From Humulus lupulus (lineage: Eukaryota; Streptophyta; Magnoliopsida; Rosales; Cannabaceae), in NCBI RefSeq assembly GCF_963169125.1, contig NC_084802.1, positions 16,988,896 through 17,052,895 of the forward strand: a DNA stretch of 64,000 bases, written 5' to 3'. Positions 20,997 through 30,976 of this stretch are shown here, in pieces (position 1 is the stretch's first letter; the number at the start of each line of letters is the position of its first letter). The notes under the pieces were generated by a model that saw nothing but the letters and a program-made list of their open reading frames with translations, ran no database searches and was not told the origin of the DNA. The position numbers and the translations under genes were made by a program.

Positions 20997-21674
20997 TCTG
21001 CTATTTCTTTTAATCTTTCAAGTACTCGACCTACGGGTCGTAATGTAAATACACTAATTTTTTATTATTACATAGGCAGCTATTTTCCTTTTAATCAGAC
21101 AATTACATCCGAGCAGTTTTGCTCGCTGTGTAAAGTAATTCGTTTTTGATATTATAACACCTTTTATTTTCTTATAATATCTTGTTCGCATGACCGAACT
21201 TAGCATAACACTTTGGTTTGATTTAACAAAATACAAAATTTTGAAAAATACTCTAAGTACCCTAGCATGCTTTCACTTATTTTGCTCATGTGTTTACATA
21301 CCTTTTAATGATATGCTTTGCTTACTTGTACCTTATATGCCCCCCAAGTGATCGAGGAGCTTTAGGTCCTTGGTCACTTGCCTTGACAAGAACCTGTTCG
21401 AACATTACTGCTCGAAGCAATATAATTAGAATGATAATACAGCAAAACAATGCATGTAATGAGCAAATACTTGTAATAAATACAATAATTTGCAAGAAAT
21501 GACTGGTTGCGCATAGTCCCTTATATTTATCGTAATAAATGGACGAAACATGTCTGTACGAGTGATTAATAAGATCTTACACTTATAAGCGATCGGTCAC
21601 ATAAAATGACCAACCTTTATTCAAAACTTGTAAAAAGTAAAATTAATACAAGCCAATTCTTTAAGAAGAATTGT
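20997..21674. other. Noncoding spacer between antisense ORF and pol in element 2
   Basis: AT-rich with no supported ORF. It contains the C-run-plus-hairpin module at 21340-21380 and matches the element 1 spacer in position. It also shares short words with it near the module, such as TTTGCTTA and the CTTGCCTTGAC-like text. Confidence 0.6.
21340..21380. other. Conserved C-run plus hairpin between pol and antisense ORF (element 2)
   Basis: CCCCCC leads into CAAGTGATCGAGGA (21345-21358), an 8-base loop and TCCTTGGTCACTTG (21367-21380). The stem is 14 bp with two positions that pair only as G-U in plus-strand RNA. The stem bases changed relative to element 1 yet pairing is kept. Confidence 0.7.
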
Positions 21675-23234
21675 TTATTGGTAATACTTGCGCAGGTGTT
21701 CTCCATTCCAATAGCGAGGAACGAGATCTCCGTTTAAGCATGCAAGCTTATAAGTGCTTGGGTGAAGGACTTCTTCAATCTGGTATGGCCTTTCCCTATT
21801 AGGTCCAAGTACTCCAGCAGCTTGGTCGCGGGTATTTAGAAAAACTCTTCGAAGTACAAGATCTCCAACGCTGAACTTTCTTTTGCGCACTTTAGAGTTG
21901 AAATACCGAGCGACTTTTTGCTGGTACGCAGCTACTCGGAGTTGGGCTTGTTCACGTTTCTCATCGATCAAGTCCAGGGATTCCATCAATAGCTGGCTGT
22001 TCGAATCTTGATCGTACGTTATTCGGTGATGCGAAGGCAGATCTAACTCAACAAGCAACATAGCTTCATATCCATAAGCCAAATAGAATGGAGTATGACC
22101 CGTTGTTGTTCGGTGGGAAGTTCTGTACGACCAGAGTACTTCAGGCAATTGTTTTGGCCATGCCCCCTTAGCTTCTTCTAGCCTTTTCTTCAGTATATCC
22201 TTCAGCATTTTGTTAACTGCTTTAACTTGTCCATTTGCTTGGGGATGAGCAACTGAAGAGAAGCTCTTGATAATACCATGTCGTTTGCAGAAGTCCGTGA
22301 ATAAATCACTGTCAAACTGGGTGCCATTATCTGAGACAATCTTCCTTGGCGATCCATAACGACAAATGATGTTTTTGATCACAAAATCCAGCACCTTCTT
22401 GGTCGTTATGGTTGCAAGCAGTTCAACTTCGGTCCATTTGGTGAAGTAGTCGACGGCAACCACATCATATTTTACACCGCCTTTTCCCATGGGTAAAGAT
22501 CCGATGAGGTCGATCCCCCAAATTGCAAATGGCCAAGGGCTTTGCATCTGTTTAAGCTCATTGGCGGCTGCTCGCGGGATTTTGGAGAATCTCTGGCATT
22601 TATCACACTTTTGCACGAATTCCATCGAGTCTTCATTCATCGTTGGCCAGAAATATCCTTGCCTTAGGATCTTTTTTGACAAACTCTGCCCCACAGCGTG
22701 ATCTCCACAAAAACCTTCATACACCTCTTTCATCAATTCTTTGGCTTTCTCTTTTGTAATACATTTGAGGAGTGGCATTGAGTATCCCCTTCGGTACAGG
22801 ATTCCATCGTCCAGGATATACCTAGCAGCTTGTCGCTGAAGGCTCCTGGCTTTGTTTCTGTCCATTGGTAAAACACCGTTCGTTAGATACTCTACATATG
22901 GTGCCATCCACGTGTCCGCCATCTGGATCATTAGAGTGGTCTCTGTTGTTTGGATGCTTGGTACGGATAGTCGCTCGACTGGCACTATGTTCAGAGTATT
23001 AGCATCCTTCGTACTTGCCAATTTTGACAAAGCGTTCACGTTGGAATTCTGATCGCGAGGCACTTGCTGGAGACTATATTTGTCAAACTGAGCCAATAGA
23101 TCCTTCGTTTTGTTCAGATAGGCAACCATCTTTAAACCTCGCGCCTGGTGTTCTCCCAGGACCTGATTCACCACTAGCTGAGAATCACTATAGATGTCAA
23201 GCACTTTTATATTCATGTCCCTAGTTAGCCGCAA
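21675..23234 (-). pseudogene. int: RNase H C-terminal half plus complete integrase of element 2
   Basis: This is an uninterrupted 519-residue frame, the longest in the nest. It opens in RNase H (IYSDSQLVVNQV, NSNVNALSKLA), continues through the zinc-binding part (GFCGDHAVGQ, KCDKCQRF) and the core (VAVDYFTKWTE, VSDNGTQFDSD) and ends in the C-terminal domain (ARYFNSKVRKRKFSVGDL, GPNRERPYQIEE, WNGEHLRKYYQ). The third catalytic acid is lost: ANGQVKAVNK has Lys where Glu is required (AAA from GAA). RNase H has lost its last Asp (VNAL for the family ADAL). Both changes are G>A on the coding strand. The frame is long but the enzymes should be dead. Confidence 0.9.
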
Positions 23235-24960
23235 TCCAGCGAGTAGTGCTTCATACTCAACCTCATTATTAGAAGCAGTGAAGTCAAATCTGATTGAACA
23301 GTGAAATCAAAGCCCCTCCGGTGTTATCAATATCACTCCTGCCCCAATGTGGGACTCGTTAGAAGAATCGTCTGTAAATAATTTCCACGTGGGTGCTTGG
23401 ATTTGACTTTTAGGTTCGTTGAGCTCTTCAACCTGCTCGTCATTCGTAAGCTCAGTGAATTCCGCAATGAAGTCAGCCAAGGCTTGACCTTTTATCGCTG
23501 CTCGCGGTAAGTAAGATATGTCAAACTGCCTGAGTTCGACTGCCCATTTTAGCAATCAACTTGCAGCCTCAGGTTTTTGCAAGACTTGTCGAAGAGGCTG
23601 GTTGGTCAAGACCGTAATTGGATGAGCTTGAAAGTAAGGCCGTAGCTTCCTAAAGGCCAAAACTAGGCAATAGGCTAGTTTCTCGATGGGCGGGTACCGC
23701 TGTTTTGCTCCAATCAGCCTTTGCTTACATAGTAGACAACCTTCTGCACGCCTTCTTCTTCTCTTACTAGCAGCGTATTCTGTGATTGCCAAGTAGATGA
23801 ACAAAGTTTCTTTATCGACCGGCTTTGACAGGATGGGTGGTTGTGCCGTATGTGTTTTTAGTGCTTGAAAGGCCTGCTCGCACTCCTCTGTCCATTCGAA
23901 CTTCTTATTGCCTCTAAGTAGATTGAAGAATGGGATGCACTTATCTGTTGACTTTGAAATAAATCTACTAAGAACGACAATTCTTCCAGTTAAGCTTTGA
24001 CATCCTTGACCTTTGCTGGTGACTTCATATCGATCAGGGCTTTAATTTTCTCGGGATTGGCTTCAATTTCTCTCGAGTTAACTATAAATCCCAAGAACTT
24101 CCTTGATCCTACTCCGGAGGAGCATTTAAGGGGATTTAACTTCATCTGAAATTTGTTCAAGACGCTGAAGCACTCCTGTAAATCCCTTACATGCCCTTCT
24201 ACTGTCTTTGACTTGACCAGCATGTCGTTGACATAGACCTCCATGTTTGTGCCGATCAACCCCTTAAACATGTGGTTGACGAGTCCCTAGTAAGTCGCAC
24301 CCGCATTTTTCAAACCGAAAGTCATCACTTTGTAACAGTAGAGCCCTGTATCAGTTCGAAAGCTAGTGTGATCTTCATCAGGGGGATGCATACTAATTTG
24401 ATTATACCCGATGTACGCATCCATGAATGAGAGAATCTCATGCCCTGCAGTGGCATCGACCAGCTGATCGATCTTTGGGAGTGGGAAACAATCTTTGGGG
24501 CATGCTTTATTCAGGTCTGTAAAATCCACGCACGTACGCCACTTGCCATTTGGCTTTGGCACTAGTACGGGATTAGAGACCCACGATGGATAAAACGCCA
24601 CCCTGATGAACCAATTCTCCTTCGGTTTCTCGACTTCCTCTTTCAAGGCCCTTGATCTATCTTTGTCGAGCAGCCTTCTTTTTTGTTGTACTGGTGGATA
24701 ATTCTTGTCGATGTTTAGGACATGGTTGATGACTATAGGATCTATCCCGACCATGTCTTTATGCGACCAGGCAAAGACCTCCTAGTTCTTCCTTAAAAAC
24801 TCCACCAGCGCTTGTTTTGTTGTTGTCTCTAAGTTTTTACTGACTTTCACAACTCTGGTTGGATTTTCCTCATTGAGTTGGACCTCTTCAAGGTCCTCGA
24901 TGGGCCCCACTTTTTCTTCAAAATCCCCAAAGAGAGGATCTAAGTCCCTATCCTCACTTT
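23235..24960 (-). pseudogene. rt: Reverse transcriptase and RNase H N-terminal half of element 2
   Basis: RT blocks in order are VQQKRRLLDKD, PKPNGKWRTCVDFTDLN, CFPLPKIDQLVDA, SFMDAYIGYNQISM, FGLKNAGATY, YVNDMLVKS, LNPLKCSSG, GFIVNS. The catalytic YVDD reads YVND, a GAC>AAC change. Frameshifts or stops occur near 24287, 23990 and 23805. The connection and RNase H start (LKWAVELRQFDISYLP, LFTDDSSNESHIGAG) end at a TGA near 23307. Domain identity is certain. Confidence 0.88.
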
Positions 24961-25845
24961 GGACAACACCCTATTTGGTGAGATTATCACCCGAGTGGGC
25001 CTGACCATCAGCCGCCACTTGCAACTCCTTTCCAGTGGTGTCTCTCGACACACCCTTCTTCGCCTTGGTGATCGAGGCGTTGTAACACTCCCTCACTTCC
25101 CTCTGGTTTCCCAATACGCATCCTATCCCTGCGTCCATTGGGATTTCATAGCGAGGTGCCATATGGAGGTGACGGCTCGTAAGTCAAAAAAAATTGGTCT
25201 CCCGATTACAGCGTTGTATGCCGAAGGAAAATCAACTACTATAAAAGTAGTGAGTAATGCCCTATTAGCAGGTGCAGTACCTGCTGTAACTGAAAGCCTA
25301 ATCGACCCTGTTGGGGCGAGCCCTTCACCAGAAAAACCATAAATGGTTTGGTTGCATGGCTCCAGGTCTTTGACGGACATATTCATTCTTTCCAGCGAAG
25401 ACTTGTACAAGATGTTGACCGAACTTCCTGTGTTGACCAACACCCTTTTCACCATCATGTTGAAAATTTGTATGTCTATGACCAGCGGATTGGAGTGTGG
25501 GAATCGCACATTCTGGGCATCATCATCAAAGAAGGTTATCAATTCATCCTCTGTTCGAGCCTTTTTTGGTGCTCGATCTTCCACACTCATCATCTCGATG
25601 TCCTGGTCATGGTGTAGGGTTCGAGCGTATCGTTCCCTTGCCTTCCCACTGTCTCCTGCAAGATGTGGGCCTCTGCAGATGGTGAGTAAAGTGCCTACCA
25701 CAGGAGCTGGCTGTAGAGGTGGCGAGCGTTGGCGTGCAGGCGCCTTCTCGTTGCCACCTTGAGCCTCTCGCTGAGACCATCCTGCGGCTCGCACATATAT
25801 TCTTAAATGTCCCTGCCTGATCAGGAACTTAATCTCATCTTTCAA
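24961..25845 (-). pseudogene. pro: Aspartic protease region of element 2
   Basis: The active-site block is MVKRVLVNTGSSVNILYKS; the catalytic Asp of DTG is Asn here (GAC>AAC). Downstream blocks are GFSGEGLAPTGSIRL, FIVVDFPSAYNAVIGRP and IWHLAMK. The frame is open from 25845 to 25123 and is joined to the gag zinc-knuckle tail (LKDEIKFLIRQGHL). A stretch after 25123 carries shifts before RT. Confidence 0.85.
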
Positions 25846-27897
25846 CTGGTTACATTCATTGGTGTCGTGCCCGTAGTCGTTGTGAAAATGACATAACTTT
25901 GTCGTATCTTTCTTGGAGATATCTTTCCTTATAGCTGCGGGTCATTTGTAAGGCACACTTGAGCTGGTCGCCTGGTAGACCTCAGCTCAGCTTTCAACAA
26001 GGGCAATGCAATTGGTGAATCTTGGTTCATACCGATTACCTTTGGGACGCTTATTCTCGGAGGTCGAGGTTTCGTTGTTCGCCCACTTCCCACCATCTCT
26101 ACCATTGCCATTCCCGTTGCCTTTACCATTGCCATTGGGTTTTTTCGACCCATTGGCGGATTTGGCGGGCTCTTCCTTAGGCCCCTTGTCTTTTGTTGGC
26201 GATTTCCCTTCATTGGCAATCATGTCTTCGAGCTTGATGTACCGATCAGCTTGATCTAAGAACTCTTGGGTGCTTCTTACCCCATTCTTTCTGCGGCTCC
26301 TCCATAGGGGTGAATGGCGTCTAACCCCAGCAGTTAAGGCCATAATCTTACCTTCATTGCCCACAGTTTTTTCTTCAGCTGCAGCTCACATGAAGCGTTG
26401 AACATATTCTTTCAAGGGCTCTCCCTCTTTTTGGCATATCTCGACCAGCTGGTTTGCCTCAGTGGGGTGCACACGACCCGCATAGAATTATCCGTAAAAC
26501 TCATTTACGAACATTTCCCATGATACTATACTAGCAGGAGGGAACTTAAAGAACCACTCATGGGCAGTGTCAGACAATGTTGCCGGGAAGATGCGGCAAC
26601 GGGCATCTTCTGACACCTTTTGTATATCCATTTGTATCTCAAACTTATCAACGTGAGATACCGGGTCTCCATACCCGTCGAAATTCGGCAGTGTTGGAAT
26701 TTTGAATTTGCTGGGGGTTTTAGCCACAACAATCCTCTGTACGAAGTGAGTGCCTCTCCTCCGATCGTACTCAATGTGGGATGTTTGCCCCCCGACCAAC
26801 TGTTGCACCGCCTGGTTCAGGGCATCGATCTAAGCCTGGACAGCTTCTGGGATCGCTGGGGCCTCTAGAGCCGGGGGAACGTACTCATCGTGCCTTTCAC
26901 GGCGGTCGTTTAGTAGGTCCCTCAGATCATCGTCTCTTCGTCGCTGCTCGCTGGCTCCCAGCCGAATACAGACGTTCTACTTCCTAGGCTGCCCCCCAAC
27001 GTTATGGCCCGCTGGTCGACCCTCTCTAGGTGGGGGGCTCCTGCCCCCACCTCTTTCTTCGTTCCTTTGACCAACATTTCTTCTGCCATAATCGACCTCA
27101 TTATAGTCGTGGCCATCTCTGAATTATGGTTGACTATGGTGCAATCGGCTATTCACTTTGTTGCCTCCTTGGGCTGGCATTTCCTAATCGTTAGGGGGAG
27201 GCCTGCGCTGGTCGGTGGGTCCCCGTGCATTGTTATGCCGTGGGGGGCCCCTGACTGCAGAGCCTGTCTCGGAGTTCCTCTTGTTGGCAGAAGGACGCTG
27301 CCCCTTGCTCAGTAGATTCGACTCTTCATCCCCTAGGTGTCTAGGGCTGTAGGACGGTTGCCCGACCCTATTCTGCCTCGGGCGCGGGGGATTTCCTCGA
27401 CCAGCCTGAGATAGAGGCTGCTGCTCAGGATGCCTAGGTGGGACATCATCCTGAGCCACAGGTGGCTGCTCCGGCCTTTGAGAGCTTACTGGCTGGAGCG
27501 AAGGACTAGGATTGGGACCCCTTTGAGGTGACCCGTTTGGTGGCTGGTCTGGCTGGGAGGCTAGCGCAGCCTGATTCCTAGCCAGCTGGATGGCTGCTTC
27601 AAGGGCGGCCATGGAATCTCTCTGTCGACAATCCATCTCAGCCTGCCACTCGCTCAGCTCCTAACACTGGCGTTCTATTTCTCTTTGCTGCGACGCCATT
27701 ATCTCTGCAGCATTCTCTTGATTGGCCCTCAGATTAGCTAACTCATCTTGCAACACCCCCAGTGTTGCCTTCAAGGTTTCAGAATCTAACTCCTCATCAA
27801 ACTCCAAATGTGGTTCGTCCTCAGCCACATTTGGGGGAGGAGGCTGGGATGATGCAGCGCCAGCGGCCTGTCCGGTCTTCTTGGATGTTTTTGCCAT
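25846..27897 (-). pseudogene. gag: gag polyprotein of element 2
   Basis: It starts at 27897 (MAKTSKKTGQAAG), 13 bases after the putative PBS. The N-terminal coiled coil has LGVLQDELANLRANQENAAE. A long Pro/Gln/Arg linker follows (27184-27636), then the gag core at 26488-26808 (KFKIPTLPNFDGYGDPVSHV, CRIFPATLSDTAHEWFFK) and 25987-26364 (FLDQADRYIKLEDMI, then a Gly/Asn/Lys-rich tail). The zinc finger CHFHNDYGHDTNEC lies at about 25850-25900. Stops at about 27661, 27184, 26970, 26487 and 26385 break the frame. The core is collinear with element A but clearly divergent in the linkers. Confidence 0.85.
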
Positions 27898-27912
27898 TAG
27901 ATTCTATCACAA

Positions 27913-27931
27913 GCTCTCAATGAAAGCACTA
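27913..27931 (-). other. Putative PBS of element 2
   Basis: The minus strand reads TAGTGCTTTCATTGAGAGC six bases inside LTR D, one base away from the TGG start expected. The 19-mer is conserved with elements A and 1. Confidence 0.5.
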
Positions 27932-27937
27932 GAATGT

Positions 27938-28556
27938 TGACCATCAAATTAGCCAACGACACGAAGTCAAATATACGACAGGAAATAGCACGCGCTTGAA
28001 AAGATAATCTAATGGAAAGGAAAAAACACCAAGAATTATAGTGGTTCGGCCCCAGTGATTGGTAATAACCTACATCCACTTTGTGATATTGTTATTATAG
28101 AATCCTAAAGTTATGATCAAAGAATTTAGGTTCTTGAGTTTCACAAACCTTAGGCGTAATACAATTAGATGGTAACAGCTCACCTTAGCTCGTTTTCTCT
28201 CAATCTTAAGCAAAAAAGCTAAAATCAATCCAAAAGTCCTTTGCTTAAGCTATTTCATGTGTATTTATAGGCTCAAGGAGGGTTACATATGATAACGTGT
28301 CATATCTTATCCTTAATAACCACGTATCAAGAATAATTATGAAGAGATATTAAAATGCAGTTAATATTAGATTACAACCTAAGAAGGAAATAAATCGGGC
28401 TTCACGACCAGCCTGGTCGTGACAAACATTAACACCGACAAGGAGGCGCGCCTCTGGTCAATAACCGAACAACACCTCTGCCTATTAATTCTGACACATG
28501 TCAATCTATGTGTAAGTATTCCTTGCCACGTCATCTATGCCTTTTTTGGGTAAACA
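27938..28556 (-). repeat. 5' LTR D of element 2 (619 bp)
   Basis: On the minus strand it runs TGTTTACCC...GGTCA. It keeps the TATA box (28260-28269), the TATAGTGGTTCGGCCCCA block and the CCTTGCCACGTCAT word of LTRs A-C, but lacks the 20-bp array. Its right end interrupts a LINE ORF2 frame after IEKAIVGLYS, which confirms the boundary. Confidence 0.83.
28260..28269 (-). promoter_or_regulatory. LTR D TATA box
   Basis: TATAAATACA on the minus strand, identical to the boxes of LTRs A, B and C although the surrounding LTR has diverged. Confidence 0.65.
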
Positions 28557-29787
28557 ACAACAAAGAGTACAAACCAACAATTGCCTTTTCAATATCGACA
28601 TCTTTATCTAGGATAGTTCCATCCTTTTGCTCAATTCTAGATATAAAATTCCTACCTTTCCGAGCGCTAAGGATACTATGAAAGAGCTTGGAGTTAGAAT
28701 CCCCTTGTTTAGCCCATTGGCATTTCGATTTAAACCAAACTCCTCTCTCCTCTTCAAAAACAACTTGCTGCCACTCTTTCTTAATCTTCCCTCGCTCCAA
28801 AATAAGTTGATCATTCCGCTGTCCCCCTTCCTCTAATCTATCCAACTCGAACATCCTTCTTTCCAAGGAATGTTTAAACAAAGTTCTTGACCCAAGAACC
28901 TCCCAACTCCACCCCTTAACTTTGTCTTTAACCAAAAACAGTTTTTCCATGAAACCATACCCCGACCATCCCATCAACTTAGACGAATTCCACCACTTCT
29001 GACAAAGGACCGGAAAATCTTTATGCTCAAGCCAGGAATTATCAAATCTTAACGGACTGGGACCCCATGAAGAGGGATTAGAATCTAACACAATGGGTCA
29101 GTGATCTGAAACAACGCGAACCATCACTTCCTGACGAACGAAAGGATAAAACTCTGTCCATAAGGGCGAAAATAAAAATCTATCGAGCCTACTGCAAATA
29201 GGCCTTTCTCTGAAATTAGACCACATGAATCGACCATTATGGAGTTTAGGATCCACCAGATTCATCTCTCTGATCAACGCATAAAATTTCTTCATGCTTC
29301 TAGTATTAGACACACTGTTCAGTTTCTCATCTCCTCTCCTAACCACATTAAAATCTCCCCCCACACACCAATGACTACCACAAATGACATGTAAACCCGC
29401 TAACTCATCCTAAAAGCAATCTCGTTTTCCATAAGTCATAGGACCTTAAACACTAGAGAACCACCAAGGATCCTTACCTTCGGCTTCAATACGAATGGAA
29501 ACCGAGAACTCCCTTACCAAAGAATCTATAACCGTGACACTGCGAGTATCCCAAATCACTAAGGTCCCTCCTGATCTTCCTATAGCCTACTGAAAAATCC
29601 AAGATTTAAATCTGGACCTCCAAATACTTCCTACAAAACTCCTATCTACTTTAACCTTTTTCACCTCTTGAAGGATAATCAAATCTGGATTGGCCTTGCA
29701 AATGGTTTCTTTAATCACCTTCCGCTTCTCTTTATTGCCACTACCCCTCACATTCCAGGATAAAATCTTCATGAGAATTTTCGACAC
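28557..29787 (-). pseudogene. LINE ORF2, endonuclease and linker to RT
   Basis: The apurinic-type endonuclease nicks target DNA for target-primed reverse transcription. It begins near 29772 with MKILSWNVRGSG. Active-site blocks are present: N in SWNVRG, E in LIILQEVKK, D/N in VGGDFNVVRRG, then SRLDRFLFS and VSDH. After it comes the usual linker: FRFDNSWLEH-like RFDNSWLEHKDF, KQGDSNSKLFH and RKGRNFISRIEQKDG. The frame stops dead at the LTR D border, before RT. In-frame stops near 29590, 29448, 29408 and 29095 are the only damage seen, so it was fairly young when hit. Confidence 0.86.
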
Positions 29788-30976
29788 CCAATCTCTCTCC
29801 TATTCTCATAATTAACATTAAACTTAAGTTTCTTAAGTTCATGGAGACTCTTTTTAGATAGAGAAGAAGAGCTTCCATTCTTTTCCTCCCCTTGATTACT
29901 AATGAGTAATGAAATTCCCATCGACTCCATGACCAAAAATAGCCTTGAGGAAACATCTGGCCTATCCACCTCTTCCACAAAATTATTCCCTGAACCCATG
30001 TCCTCTTTCACAATTCTAGAATCGTGGTTAAACTTAACTCCTTCCTCATCATCTCCTTCATTTCACAACCTTCTAGCTTAGACCATGATATCTTCAATAT
30101 CCTCCCTATTAGCTTCAGAATCCAAGTCTATATCCTCCTCCTCAAAGCTGCATGTTTGTGAAAGACCATCTCCCACAGGAAAGATGAACTCATTCTCTTC
30201 CAAATCTTGTCCTATAGACATCAAACTCTCTTCCTGTTCTTCTAAAAGAAAAGTACTCTCTGGATCTGAAGCTTTAGGCTTGCGATGATACACTCTTAGA
30301 CTTTTAGCCGAAAACTCAAGACTCGACTCTTTCTTTTCTGAATTTTGCAGAGAAACTACACGCCGTCTAGGAGCATAATCTGATGGGTCTATCCAAAGAA
30401 GGACGCTACCCTTGCAGAAGGCCTCACGTTCCTTGGGACAACCAACCCTTCAAATAGGCCTATTCAAAACTGTATCAACTTTAAAAAACTTAAAGGCCCG
30501 AAAGCCCACTTCTAACTCCTTGAAAATTGGATTGAAGAGAGCCCTAATAAAGAATAAGTCCACAATAAAATAAGCAGCCTTTTTTTCCAAATTGAAGGCC
30601 CAGCCCAACCCAAGCTCCCTCTAGAAAAAGCAATATGATATTTCAACTTTGGGCACGTGGGTTTTTTAAAAACAGGAAGACCAATGCACGTGCTCTCCTT
30701 CTTCCTTTCTTCAATCGATAAGTCTGAAAACAAACCATTAAAAATATCCTTTAAAGAGAGGAAGAAATCACGTGAATCAATCCCTTTAGATCCGTGACTG
30801 GTTCCCTAAAATTTCGGCCCCAAATAATTGCCCACGAACGACAGGAATTCTCCTTTGTTGACCTCCGGCGACAACTTGACCACTGCAACACCTGTGGTTG
30901 ACTCAACCTCGCTTGAAGTCTTCTCCTTCTGACCCTCCCTTGGCAGCTCCACCACCTCTAACACATCCTTCGGACC
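29788..30976 (-). pseudogene. LINE ORF1 C-terminal part and ORF1-ORF2 junction
   Basis: Broken frames run here in the same orientation: acidic Glu/Asp-rich text at 30078-30293 (LLEEQEESLMSIGQDLEENE) and a Lys/Cys-containing piece at 30512-30733. Plant L1 ORF1 proteins often carry a variable acidic tail. I see no CCHC knuckle and no other gene. Confidence 0.5.

Larger units (their letters stand above)
17748..28556 (-). mobile_element. Tat-type Ty3/gypsy element 2 with antisense extra ORF; 3' LTR outside window
   Basis: It has the same gene order as element 1, from a related but distinct subfamily: 5' LTR D, PBS, gag, protease, RT, RNase H, integrase, hairpin spacer and antisense ORF. Element 1 interrupts it at 17748, just upstream of the antisense ORF, so its PPT and 3' LTR should lie left of the window. 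Its right edge cuts a LINE reading frame. Confidence 0.85.
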
